From the NCBI GenBank assembly GCA_018400625.1, contig JAGYMJ010000658.1, forward strand, positions 1-9,304: DNA of 9,304 nt, written 5' to 3'. The notes under the pieces were generated by a model, which saw only the letters and a program-made list of their open reading frames with translations, had not been told where the DNA came from and searched no databases. Made by a program: the position numbers and the translations under genes. This stretch comes from Planctomycetota bacterium. Its GTDB lineage: Bacteria > Planctomycetota > Brocadiia > SM23-32. This document shows positions 1 through 5,802 of the stretch, piece by piece; within the stretch, counting starts at the first letter, position 1, and the number at the start of each line of letters is the position of its first letter.

Positions 1-96
1 AGCGTATCGTTCGGCGGGAATATGAAGGATGGATTCAAAGAAGTCTATATGTGTGCCAAGCAGAACAATCGCATCATCGCTCCACACTTTACTCAA
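1..96 (-). CDS. Possible partial coding frame downstream of the PTS-like gene, cut by the window edge
   Basis: Reading leftwards from just past the PTS-like stop, one frame stays open to the window edge. It could begin at a TTG (96-94) or a GTG (87-85), and the translation contains WSDDAIVLLGTHIDFFESIL. The residue mix looks protein-like, but only about 30 residues are visible and no family is recognised. There is no good SD before either start. The frame also stays open upstream, in a different frame from the PTS-like gene and overlapping its end, so the true start is undecided. It may be the next gene of a leftward operon, or chance. Confidence 0.3.
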   Translation of the reverse strand, partial: MSKVWSDDAIVLLGTHIDFFESILHIPAERYA

Positions 97-100
97 AAAA

Positions 101-913
101 TCAAAAATCAAGCTTGCCCCGCACCAACATCAGTTCATGGACGGCCACGAGAATTCCGCTGCGATGCTCAAGGTCATCGACAATAGTGTTTATGCGTCTT
201 ACAACATCATTAGTTAGATCCTTGTCAACGACAGCTAATATGATCCTGCAAAATCCACTTTTCTGGTCGCTCCAAAATGCTGCAAACATAGGGATACGGT
301 CAAGATATGTTGAAGCGTTTTGGGCTTCAATTATACTTAAATCGCCTTCCAGAACAGCACTGCTGAATATTTCAATAATATCGTCAAATATACCTTCTTC
401 CTGAATGATAACGTGGAAAAGACATTTTTCCTGATCCTGGTGCGGTATATGGCCTGAGTGATGCCTGAGGAAGCTTTCTGCAAGCGCTTTTTTGTTTGTC
501 GATGCTAATAATTCATCAATGGTTTTTGTATCATTAAGTATGCGAGAAATTGCGGATAGCAATGTGACATGTTCATTTCTTTTGTCTTCAGGTCCAAGGA
601 TAAAAACGAATAATTTAGTGGGGTTTCCGTCAGTACTGTCAAAATCCACTCCTTGCGGTTCCACTATTAGTCCGACGACAAATTCATTGATATCCTTAAA
701 AGCACAATGAGGTATGGCGATTCCATCGCCAAAGGCTGTTGAACCAATACTTTCACGATTTTTAAGGGCCTCAAAAATTTGCGTTGAACTGTAATTTTCA
801 AGCAGATCGCATTTTTTGGCAATTTGAGCGATTTCTTTCAGTACCGCATTTTTTTCTTTTGATTCCAACCCTATCTTTACGCATTCTTCCCTGAAACTCT
901 CAATTAAATCCAT
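101..913 (-). CDS. PTS EIIA type-2 (PtsN/FruA-like) domain protein with a C-terminal alpha/beta, possibly PII-like, domain
   Basis: This is a 270-residue cytoplasmic protein with no signal peptide or membrane segment. Residues 1-150 match the EIIA fructose/nitrogen fold. The active-site stretch STAFGDGIAIPHC places the phospho-acceptor histidine at H69, and HVTLLSAISRIL (H115) matches the second conserved histidine region. EIIA domains accept phosphate from HPr or NPr; the stand-alone versions usually regulate rather than transport, and no EIIB or EIIC is visible here. Residues about 164-270 read as two beta-alpha-beta units (strands near 164-170, 193-200, 222-229 and 253-259). The last strand resembles that of PII-like proteins (GILVAVHELMLVRG), which is an inference from pattern only. 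Length therefore exceeds a single EIIA domain by about 110 residues. The start is supported by AAGGAG seven bases upstream (926-921). The gene is divergent from the ribosomal operon. I am confident of EIIA but not of the C-terminal assignment. Confidence 0.85.
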   Translation of the reverse strand: MDLIESFREECVKIGLESKEKNAVLKEIAQIAKKCDLLENYSSTQIFEALKNRESIGSTAFGDGIAIPHCAFKDINEFVVGLIVEPQGVDFDSTDGNPTKLFVFILGPEDKRNEHVTLLSAISRILNDTKTIDELLASTNKKALAESFLRHHSGHIPHQDQEKCLFHVIIQEEGIFDDIIEIFSSAVLEGDLSIIEAQNASTYLDRIPMFAAFWSDQKSGFCRIILAVVDKDLTNDVVRRINTIVDDLEHRSGILVAVHELMLVRGKLDF

Positions 914-920
914 CTTTTCG

Positions 921-926
921 CTCCTT
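921..926 (-). promoter_or_regulatory. Ribosome binding site of the PTS-like gene
   Basis: The complement reads AAGGAG, seven bases before the ATG at 913-911. It is a strong SD that fixes the start of the EIIA-like protein. Confidence 0.75.
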
Positions 927-973
927 CGTATCGTTATCCTTTCGGGAAATAATCCTGTTTTCCTAACCTATAG

Positions 974-1002
974 AATATAAAGTATTTGTCGATTAAATGC
1001 AA
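974..1002 (-). promoter_or_regulatory. Weak candidate promoter of the PTS-like gene
   Basis: On the - strand, TTGCAT (1002-997) is followed after 17 bases by TATATT (979-974). The -10 matches consensus at five of six positions but the -35 at only three. Transcription would start near 967 and give a leader of about 50 bases. The region is AT-rich, so chance matches are likely. Confidence 0.3.
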
Positions 1003-1065
1003 GCGAAGCATTTTCTGCAATAAGAATGATATTTTCGTAAAAGATTTTTTTTTCTTGTGATGCAT

Positions 1066-1094
1066 TTGACATAGTTTGTATAAATTGATATCAT
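1066..1094 (+). promoter_or_regulatory. Upstream promoter (P1) of the ribosomal operon
   Basis: A perfect -35 TTGACA (1066-1071) is followed by a 17-base spacer and TATCAT (1089-1094), five of six to the sigma70 -10 consensus. TG lies one base before the -10 (extended -10, TGaTATCAT). An AT-rich stretch with nine T in a row (1045-1053) precedes the -35 and could act as an UP element. Transcription would begin near 1101, giving an rpsJ leader of about 157 bases. Confidence 0.6.
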
Positions 1095-1120
1095 ATTGCC
1101 GTCTTATAAGATACATATAA

Positions 1121-1144
1121 TGTTATATTTTTACAAATATAATA
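1121..1144. repeat. AT-rich perfect inverted repeat between the two rpsJ promoters
   Basis: TTATATTT (1123-1130) and AAATATAA (1135-1142) are exact inverted copies around a four-base centre TTAC. One G:T and one T:A pair extend the stem to 1121-1144. It lies downstream of the P1 start and upstream of the P2 -35. It could be an operator, a weak RNA hairpin in the P1 transcript, or a by-product of base composition. There is no GC-rich stem, so it is not a standard terminator. Confidence 0.35.
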
Positions 1145-1171
1145 TTTTATAAATGTAAAAAAGTTGTGTAT

Positions 1172-1199
1172 TTGACAAATATTCTTTTTTTGTTAAAAT
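1172..1199 (+). promoter_or_regulatory. Downstream promoter (P2) of the ribosomal operon
   Basis: A perfect -35 TTGACA (1172-1177), a 16-base spacer and TAAAAT (1194-1199, five of six) with TG one base upstream (TGtTAAAAT) make a strong extended -10 promoter. AT-rich sequence lies before the -35. Transcription would start near 1206, leaving a leader of about 52 bases before rpsJ. Together with P1 it forms a tandem pair, a common arrangement for highly expressed ribosomal operons. Confidence 0.65.
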
Positions 1200-1257
1200 T
1201 TATTGCTGTTGTGAGATGTTGCGTCTTTTCACTTTTTCATAAAATTGGTTTTCTGCG

Positions 1258-1563
1258 ATGCAAGACAGAATACGTATTAGAATGGAAGCTTATGATCATC
1301 GGGTGCTTGACAGTTCCGTTCAAGGCATAATTGATGCCGCCAACCGGACGGGTGCTCAAGTCAGCGGGCCTGTTCCGTTGCCGACACGTATAGAACGATA
1401 TACCGTGCTCCGGTCGCCGCATGTCAACAAAAAGTCCCGAGAGCAGTTTGAAATAAGAACTCACAAGCGGTTAATTGACATACTTGATCCGACAGTCCCA
1501 ACTATCGATGCGTTGAATAGTTTGAAAATACCGGCCGGTGTAGAGATTAAAATTAAGGTGTGA
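1258..1563 (+). CDS. rpsJ: 30S ribosomal protein S10
   Basis: The product is 101 residues, the usual S10 length. It carries the family core: [15 protein letters not shown] near the start, [14 protein letters not shown] at about 30-43, and [20 protein letters not shown] at about 53-72, ending IKIKV. S10 sits in the head of the 30S subunit; in many bacteria it also works as NusE in transcription antitermination with NusB. It is the first gene after the tandem promoters. The start fits the family N-terminus, but the bases before it (ttggttttctgcg) hold no Shine-Dalgarno sequence, unlike most genes downstream. The gene is followed by an unusually long structured gap rather than directly by rplC. 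Confidence 0.97.
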   Translation: MQDRIRIRMEAYDHRVLDSSVQGIIDAANRTGAQVSGPVPLPTRIERYTVLRSPHVNKKSREQFEIRTHKRLIDILDPTVPTIDALNSLKIPAGVEIKIKV

Positions 1564-1567
1564 TTGA

Positions 1568-1590
1568 AGCACATAATGAGTTTATGTGTT
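1568..1590 (+). promoter_or_regulatory. Hairpin directly after the rpsJ stop codon
   Basis: AGCACATAA (1568-1576) pairs with TTATGTGTT (1582-1590) as nine pairs including one G:T, with loop TGAGT. It starts four bases after the stop codon. No T-run follows immediately (the first is TTTTT at 1601-1605), so a terminator role is doubtful. It shares bases with the longer stem 1577-1641, so the two exclude each other. Confidence 0.4.
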
Positions 1591-1641
1591 GATTATCCGC
1601 TTTTTGAGGGTAAAAGGGAGAATAAAAGCGGTATAAACTCA
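1577..1641 (+). promoter_or_regulatory. Long two-part stem competing with the post-rpsJ hairpin
   Basis: The outer helix pairs TGAGTTTAT (1577-1585) with ATAAACTCA (1633-1641), nine perfect pairs. The inner helix pairs CCGCTTTT (1597-1604) with AAAAGCGG (1624-1631), eight perfect pairs around a purine-rich 19-base loop containing GAGGG and AAGGGAG. The inner helix could instead be extended by TTAT (1593-1596) with ATAA (1633-1636) past a bulged T. The sequence after it (gtcttttcctttcc) is pyrimidine-rich. The switch-like competition with 1568-1590 suggests attenuation or protein binding. This is inference from pairing by eye. Confidence 0.45.
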
Positions 1642-1663
1642 GTCTTTTCCTTTCCTCTAAAAA

Positions 1664-1697
1664 ATGTGGAAGAGTTCTTCAAGCATAATTTCCACAT
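1664..1697 (+). promoter_or_regulatory. Hairpin in the rpsJ-rplC gap
   Basis: ATGTGGAA (1664-1671) and TTCCACAT (1690-1697) are perfect eight-base inverted copies, and G1672:T1689 can add one more pair. The apical loop is about 16-18 bases. No T-run follows, so it is not an obvious terminator. Confidence 0.45.
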
Positions 1698-1709
1698 GAT
1701 ATTTCAAAT

Positions 1710-1730
1710 GATACATTATCTCAATGTATC
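1710..1730 (+). promoter_or_regulatory. Hairpin in the rpsJ-rplC gap
   Basis: GATACATT (1710-1717) and AATGTATC (1723-1730) form eight perfect pairs around the five-base loop ATCTC. The sequence downstream (tattgtttaatt) is T-rich but not a clean run, so weak termination or RNA end protection is possible. Confidence 0.45.
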
Positions 1731-1880
1731 TATTGTTTAATTAAAAGCCTTGTTTTTAGGGTTGGGTTGTCCGTATTAAAATAATGATTCGTCTTCTGTT
1801 TTGCCGATCGCTTGGCTTTTGCGTTTTTGTATGTTTAGTATAAATAAAGATATATTCGTCGTGGAAGGGATTAATACGCT

Positions 1881-2504
1881 ATGGTAAAGACATTATTAGG
1901 AAAGAAAGTGGGCATGACACAGGTCTTTGACGACTCCGGCAGTGTCATACCGGTAACTGCTCTTTTGGTTGGCCCATGTGTGGTTGTCCAAAAAAATGAG
2001 CGGTCAGGAGAAGGGGAGGCGACAGTTCAGTTAGGTTTTGATGATCGCAAACGCAAAAATACTCCCAAACCGTTACAGGGCCATTTCGATAAGGCGGGTG
2101 TTGCTCCAAAGAGAGTTTTGAAAGAGGTTGTTCTTGAAGAAGGCAGCGATTGTGAGGTCGGTCAGGAGATTACGGTGGAAGAATTTGACGACGTGTCCGT
2201 CGTTAACGTCACGGGTAAGAGCAAAGGGCGCGGTTTTGCAGGTGTTGTGAAACGACACGGGTTCAGCGGTGGCCCGGAGAGTCATGGTTCTAAATTTCAT
2301 CGGATAGCCGGTTCTGTGGGTCCGGGGACCTATCCGGGGCGTGTGATAAAAGGTCGAAAGATGCCCGGCCGCATGGGGAATGAGCGTATTACAGGGAAAA
2401 ATCTAAAGGTCATAAAAGTTGATGTAAAAAGAAATTTGCTCCTTGTTAAAGGAGCTGTCCCCGGCAGCAAGGGGGGAGATGTAGAGATTAGCAAATTCGA
2501 ATAG
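1881..2504 (+). CDS. rplC: 50S ribosomal protein L3
   Basis: The product is 207 residues, a normal L3 length. It begins [15 protein letters not shown] and has the internal extension that reaches the peptidyl-transferase region: [15 protein letters not shown] followed by [18 protein letters not shown]. coli has a methylated glutamine at the site that is arginine here (PGRMG), a common bacterial variant. L3 binds 23S rRNA domain VI early in 50S assembly. GGAAGGGA lies about ten bases before the ATG, a rather long spacing. The gene is isolated by 317 bases upstream and 110 bases downstream, unlike the tight packing of the rest of the operon, so it may be transcribed or regulated partly on its own. 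Confidence 0.97.
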   Translation: MVKTLLGKKVGMTQVFDDSGSVIPVTALLVGPCVVVQKNERSGEGEATVQLGFDDRKRKNTPKPLQGHFDKAGVAPKRVLKEVVLEEGSDCEVGQEITVEEFDDVSVVNVTGKSKGRGFAGVVKRHGFSGGPESHGSKFHRIAGSVGPGTYPGRVIKGRKMPGRMGNERITGKNLKVIKVDVKRNLLLVKGAVPGSKGGDVEISKFE

Positions 2505-2614
2505 CTTGAAAGTATTCCACGACAAGAAGATTTGAGGGCTTAATACAGACGTAAAAAATATCCCTGTCTTATCGGTGGACAAAGAGATTATAGTTTTTCA
2601 GGTGAAATAAAAAG
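2505..2614 (+). other. 110-base gap between rplC and rplD
   Basis: This gap is long for this junction, where genes usually nearly touch. I see only short possible pairings (AGAC near 2547 with GTCT near 2566) and no convincing promoter. AGGTGA at 2600-2605 is the rplD ribosome binding site. A site for feedback by L4 is conceivable but nothing in the sequence shows it. Confidence 0.4.
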
Positions 2615-3310
2615 ATGATTAAAGATAAAGATATGCCGGATACGTTGAACATTCCACTTTATAATAGGGTTGGTGAAGTGGAAGGTGAAATCACAATATC
2701 TGTTGAAAAGTTGGGCGGCGGTATCTCCCGAGAAGTGCTTCGCCAGGCCGTTATTACTTACGAAGCCAATCGTCGATCGGGTACGGCCAAGACGAAAGAC
2801 CGTTCTGAAGTTTCTTATTCAGGGGCAAAACCGTGGCCTCAGAAAGGAACCGGCCGCGCCCGCGCCGGAACCCGAAGCAGCCCGATCTGGGTAGGGGGGG
2901 GAGTGACTCATGGACCGCGTGTTCGCAACTACAGAAAAAAATTGAATAAAAAGATGCGAAAAAAAGCGGTGGCGTCGGCTTTGATCGGTAAAGCATTGGA
3001 TAATGAGGTTAAGGCGATCGAAGAGATAGCTCTTAGCGAGGAAAAAACCAAAAGCATGGCGGCAGTTCTGAAAAATATGGGAATTGAAAGGAGTTTTCTC
3101 ATCGTTTTACCGCAGCATGATAAAGTGTTGTGGAGATGTACTCGAAATATTCCCGGCTCTTCTATGTGCGCAGCCTATGAGTTAAACGCCTATAAGTTGC
3201 TCAAAGCACGCGATGTCGTTTTTACGCAAGACGCCTTTGAGATCGTCGTCAATGGATTGGAAAAATTTTTAAGCAGAGAAAAAGCTGAGGCTTTGGAGGC
3301 GAGTGAATAA
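2615..3310 (+). CDS. rplD: 50S ribosomal protein L4
   Basis: The product is 231 residues, slightly longer than the usual 200-210. It starts with a short charged leader (MIKDKDMPD) before the family N-terminus (TLNIPLYNRVGEVEGEI) and ends in a Glu/Ala-rich tail. The extended loop that lines the exit tunnel is clear: KPWPQKGTGRARAGTRSSP then GGGVTHGPRVRNY at about 72-108. L4 is a 50S assembly starter and the autoregulator of the S10 operon in gamma-proteobacteria. AGGTGA (2600-2605) nine bases before ATG 2615 favours this start; ATG 2633 would remove the charged leader and is the alternative. A run of eight G (2894-2901) codes for part of the GGG in the loop. The stop codon abuts the rplW start. 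Confidence 0.96.
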   Translation: MIKDKDMPDTLNIPLYNRVGEVEGEITISVEKLGGGISREVLRQAVITYEANRRSGTAKTKDRSEVSYSGAKPWPQKGTGRARAGTRSSPIWVGGGVTHGPRVRNYRKKLNKKMRKKAVASALIGKALDNEVKAIEEIALSEEKTKSMAAVLKNMGIERSFLIVLPQHDKVLWRCTRNIPGSSMCAAYELNAYKLLKARDVVFTQDAFEIVVNGLEKFLSREKAEALEASE

Positions 3311-3595
3311 ATGGAAGCGCACGAAATCATCAAAAGACCACTGCATACGGAAAAGAGTGTAGTCGATATACAGGAAACAAATACTTATCATTTTGAGGTT
3401 GACCGTAAAGCCAATAAAGCCTGGGTTCGTAATGCTATCGAAACCCTTTACCCTGAAGTGAAAGTCGTTTCCGTGCGAACAATGCGTACCCCGGGGAAAA
3501 TTAGACGGCGCGGCTGGATGCGGGGTAAAACGCCGGAAGTGAAAAAAGCTTTGGTGACGATCCGCAGCGGTGACTCAATAGACATTGGATATTAA
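3311..3595 (+). CDS. rplW: 50S ribosomal protein L23
   Basis: The product is 94 residues, within the L23 range. The N-terminus EIIKRPLHTEKSV is the family signature, followed by YHFEVDRKANKAWVRNAIETLY and the basic loop TPGKIRRRGWMRGKTPEVKKALVT. L23 sits at the tunnel exit and is the docking site for trigger factor and the signal recognition particle. It starts immediately after the rplD stop. GGAGG (3295-3299), inside the end of rplD, serves as a distant ribosome binding site, so translation is probably coupled to L4. Confidence 0.96.
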   Translation: MEAHEIIKRPLHTEKSVVDIQETNTYHFEVDRKANKAWVRNAIETLYPEVKVVSVRTMRTPGKIRRRGWMRGKTPEVKKALVTIRSGDSIDIGY

Positions 3596-3626
3596 GTAAT
3601 ATATTATATAATTTGGAGATTGAATG

Positions 3627-4460
3627 ATGGCTGTCAAAAAATATAAGCCGACGACCAACGGCAGAAGAAATATGACCGGCTATGATTTCAGCGAGATAAC
3701 TGAAACACAACCCGATAAATCCTTACTTAAACCCTTGAAAAAGACCGGCGGACGTAACAGCCAGGGGCGAATGACTTCCCGCCATCGCGGTGGCGGAACG
3801 AAAAGGCGCTATCGGATTATCGACTGGCGGCGGCGGGATAAAGACGGTGTTGAAGCTGAAGTTGTGTCGATACAATATGATCCTAATCGAAGTGCTCGGA
3901 TAGCTTTGCTGAAATATGAAGATGAGGAGAAAAGGTATATCCTCGCGCCGGATGGATTAAAGCCGGGTGATAAAGTTTTTGCAGGCGAGAAGGTCGATCC
4001 GGAGAAAGGCAACTGTATGAACCTGGAAAATATACCGCTTGGCATGGCGGTGCATAATGTTGAAATTACCAGAGGGCGCGGCGGACAGATTGTACGCAGT
4101 GCCGGCGCTTCGGCCCAACTGTCTGCGCGTGAAGGTGGATATGTGCATTTGATCTTGCCAAGCAGCGAAGTCCGACGCGTGCATGGCAAATGCAGGGCAA
4201 CAATTGGAAGGGTCAGCAATATTGAGCATGAAGTTATTAAACTCGGGAAAGCTGGTCGTTCGCGCTGGCTGGGCAGGAGGCCCAAAGTGCGGGGGAAAGC
4301 CATGAACCCCGTTGCACATCCGTTAGGCGGCGGCGAAGCTCAGAGTAACGGTGGAAGGCACCCCGTCTCCCCGACAGGTGTGCCTGCCAAAGGAGGCAAG
4401 ACCCGTAAGCCCAAACGCTATAGTAACCGAGTTATTGTTCGAGGGAGGAAAAGGCGATGA
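3627..4460 (+). CDS. rplB: 50S ribosomal protein L2
   Basis: The product is 277 residues. [14 protein letters not shown] matches the family start, so the second of two adjacent ATGs (3627) is chosen; it lies eight bases after GGAG (3615-3618). ATG 3624 would add one Met. Landmarks are [61 protein letters not shown] and a basic C-terminal tail. L2 binds 23S rRNA near the peptidyl-transferase centre and bridges the subunits. The near-universal VDHPHGGGEG reads [10 protein letters not shown] here: H231 (E. coli H229) is kept while the flanking Asp and second His are Ala and Leu. HPVSPTG also stands where many bacteria have HPVTPWG. The frame is intact and the stop overlaps the rpsS start by four bases. 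Confidence 0.97.
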   Translation: MAVKKYKPTTNGRRNMTGYDFSEITETQPDKSLLKPLKKTGGRNSQGRMTSRHRGGGTKRRYRIIDWRRRDKDGVEAEVVSIQYDPNRSARIALLKYEDEEKRYILAPDGLKPGDKVFAGEKVDPEKGNCMNLENIPLGMAVHNVEITRGRGGQIVRSAGASAQLSAREGGYVHLILPSSEVRRVHGKCRATIGRVSNIEHEVIKLGKAGRSRWLGRRPKVRGKAMNPVAHPLGGGEAQSNGGRHPVSPTGVPAKGGKTRKPKRYSNRVIVRGRKRR

Positions 4461-4768
4461 GCAGATCCCTGAAAAAAGGACCATATGTGGATGAAAAGTT
4501 GTTAAAGAAAGTTATCAGGCAGAAGGACTCGATGGATAAAAATCCGATAAAGACCTGGGCCAGGAGCTGTACGATAATCCCTGATTTTATCGGCCATACA
4601 TTTGAGGTTCATAACGGTAAATCCTTCAAGAAAATACTGGTTACCGAGGATATGGTGGGGCATAAGCTGGGTGAGTTTGCTCCGACCCGGGTGTTCAGGG
4701 GCCATGCCAGGGGCCGCAGCGCCGGCGTTGAGGGTGCTTTGGCAGAGGCGGAGACTGAAGCTGAATAA
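4457..4768 (+). CDS. rpsS: 30S ribosomal protein S19
   Basis: The product is 103 residues. [19 protein letters not shown], the [22 protein letters not shown] core and [17 protein letters not shown] are diagnostic. S19 lies in the 30S head next to S13 and contacts the A-site tRNA region. It starts in an ATGA overlap with rplB and has a strong GAGGGAGG site (4441-4448). The last dozen or so residues ([12 protein letters not shown]) form an acidic Ala/Glu tail beyond the usual end of about 92 residues, odd for a ribosomal protein but seen in variable S19 C-termini. Confidence 0.96.
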   Translation: MSRSLKKGPYVDEKLLKKVIRQKDSMDKNPIKTWARSCTIIPDFIGHTFEVHNGKSFKKILVTEDMVGHKLGEFAPTRVFRGHARGRSAGVEGALAEAETEAE

Positions 4769-4792
4769 AAATTGATGGAGAAAGTCAATACA

Positions 4793-5128
4793 ATGGAATA
4801 CAGAGCGAAATACAGATTTGCTAAGATGTCCGCCCGTAAGGTGAGAGAAGTATTAGACCTTATACGCGGTAAGCATGTTGAGGATGCGATGATGATATTA
4901 AGGCAGGTCAATAAACGTGCGGCGGTTATGGTGGACAAAACGTTGAGGTCCGCGATAGCAAACGCAGATGAAAGTCTTGAGGCGGATATGGACAATTTGA
5001 TCGTTAAAGAGGCGGTAGCCGACGAAGGTGCTACCCGGAAACGCTATCGTCCCAGAGCTCGTGGCAGGGCTACGATTGAGCGTCGAAGAAGCAGTCATAT
5101 AACAATAGTTGTGGATGACCAAACCTGA
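4793..5128 (+). CDS. rplV: 50S ribosomal protein L22
   Basis: The product is 111 residues from ATG 4793, the standard L22 length of about 110. YRAKYRFAKMSARKVREVLDLIRGK is the family N-terminus, and the C-terminal hairpin that lines the exit tunnel is GATRKRYRPRARGRA followed by RRSSHITIVV. L22 binds all domains of 23S rRNA; its loop together with L4 forms the tunnel constriction where macrolides act. GGAGAAAG (4777-4784) supports this start. Upstream in-frame TTG 4772 and ATG 4775 would add MMEKVNT but have no site before them. The gene is 24 bases after rpsS and 11 before rpsC. Confidence 0.95.
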   Translation: MEYRAKYRFAKMSARKVREVLDLIRGKHVEDAMMILRQVNKRAAVMVDKTLRSAIANADESLEADMDNLIVKEAVADEGATRKRYRPRARGRATIERRRSSHITIVVDDQT

Positions 5129-5139
5129 TCGGAGGAATT

Positions 5140-5802
5140 ATGGGCCAAAAAGTAAATCCAATAAGTTTTCGTATAGGTATTACGGAAAATTGGCAGTCAA
5201 TGTGGTATGCCGATAAAAACCATTTCGGTGATTATGTCGTTGAAGATGAGAAAATTAGAAGGCATATCAAGAAAAATTATGACTTTGCCGGTGTGTCCAA
5301 AATTGATATCGAGCGTGGTAGAGAACAAGTAAAAGTCATCATACACAGTGCGCGCCCGGGACTGCTCATAGGTCGTAAGGGAAGTGAAGTTGAAAAGTTG
5401 CAAAGTAACTTGCAGGATATTGTGAGCAGTCCGGTTGATGTGAGCATTCAAGAAGTATCGCAACCGGAATTGGATGCGCAGCTTGTTGCTGAAGAAGTTG
5501 CACAGGAGTTAGAGCGACGTTCCGCCTTTAGAAGGACTTTGAAGAATGTGGCGGACATGACGATGGACGCCGGTGCTTTGGGAGTAAAGATATTGATATC
5601 CGGTCGTTTGGGAGGTGCCGAAATTGCAAGAAGCGTACATGAGGATAGAGGAAGTATCCCGTTGCATACGATAAAAGCTAAGATAGATTATGGTTTTACA
5701 GAGTCAAGAACCAAATATGGAAGTATTGGTGTTAAAGTATGGATAAATAAAGGGTTCTTGCCGCCCGGTGTGAAAAACCCGGAGGAGGAAAATAATGGCT
5801 AA
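5140..5802 (+). CDS. rpsC: 30S ribosomal protein S3
   Basis: The product is 220 residues. It begins MGQKVNPISFRIGI, has a type-II KH domain with GLLIGRKGSEVEKL (GRKG loop at 78-81), and a C-terminal domain with GVKILISGRLGGAEIARS and SIPLHTIKAKIDYGF. S3 lies at the mRNA entry channel and takes part in mRNA unwinding. The basic stretch RRSAFRRTLKN (about 126-136) corresponds to the helicase-associated region. GGAGG (5131-5135) is four bases before the ATG. The end overlaps rplP by eight bases, and the rplP ribosome binding site lies inside this gene, so the two are probably coupled. Confidence 0.97.
   Translation: MGQKVNPISFRIGITENWQSMWYADKNHFGDYVVEDEKIRRHIKKNYDFAGVSKIDIERGREQVKVIIHSARPGLLIGRKGSEVEKLQSNLQDIVSSPVDVSIQEVSQPELDAQLVAEEVAQELERRSAFRRTLKNVADMTMDAGALGVKILISGRLGGAEIARSVHEDRGSIPLHTIKAKIDYGFTESRTKYGSIGVKVWINKGFLPPGVKNPEEENNG

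Larger units (their letters stand above)
1564..1880 (+). promoter_or_regulatory. 317-base gene-free, structured region between rpsJ and rplC
   Basis: No credible coding frame is present. From 1568 to 1730 the + strand can form a series of stems, listed separately, and from 1731 to 1860 the sequence is AT-rich and mostly unstructured. TATAAA at 1839-1844 could be a -10, but its best -35 (TTTTGC, 1817-1822, 16-base spacer) is poor, so an rplC promoter is possible and unproven. GGAAGGGA (1863-1870) before rplC is a plausible though distant ribosome binding site, ten bases from the ATG. Known S10 operons are regulated through leader RNA (L4 in E. coli), but that leader lies before rpsJ; a structured element here would be a different arrangement. 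Confidence 0.5.

Noticed and set aside
29..404. Two + strand frames at the left end
   Set aside because: They are shadows of the - strand EIIA-like gene, whose protein is clearly recognisable.
1237..1464. Antisense frame opposite rpsJ
   Set aside because: It lies over a certain S10 gene and has no SD or recognisable motif.
1568..1605. Intrinsic terminator after rpsJ
   Set aside because: The stem is AT-rich and the first T-run begins 11 bases after it, so the classic stem-plus-T-tract layout is missing.
1812..1830. Sigma54-like -24/-12 element before rplC (TTGGC...)
   Set aside because: No GC doublet is found at the required distance from the GG.
3809..4303. Long antisense open frames opposite rplB
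   Set aside because: They are mirror frames of a strongly conserved L2 gene, lack ribosome binding sites and resemble no protein family.
4772..4792. Upstream TTG or ATG start for rplV
   Set aside because: No ribosome binding site precedes them, and the added residues lie before the family N-terminus.
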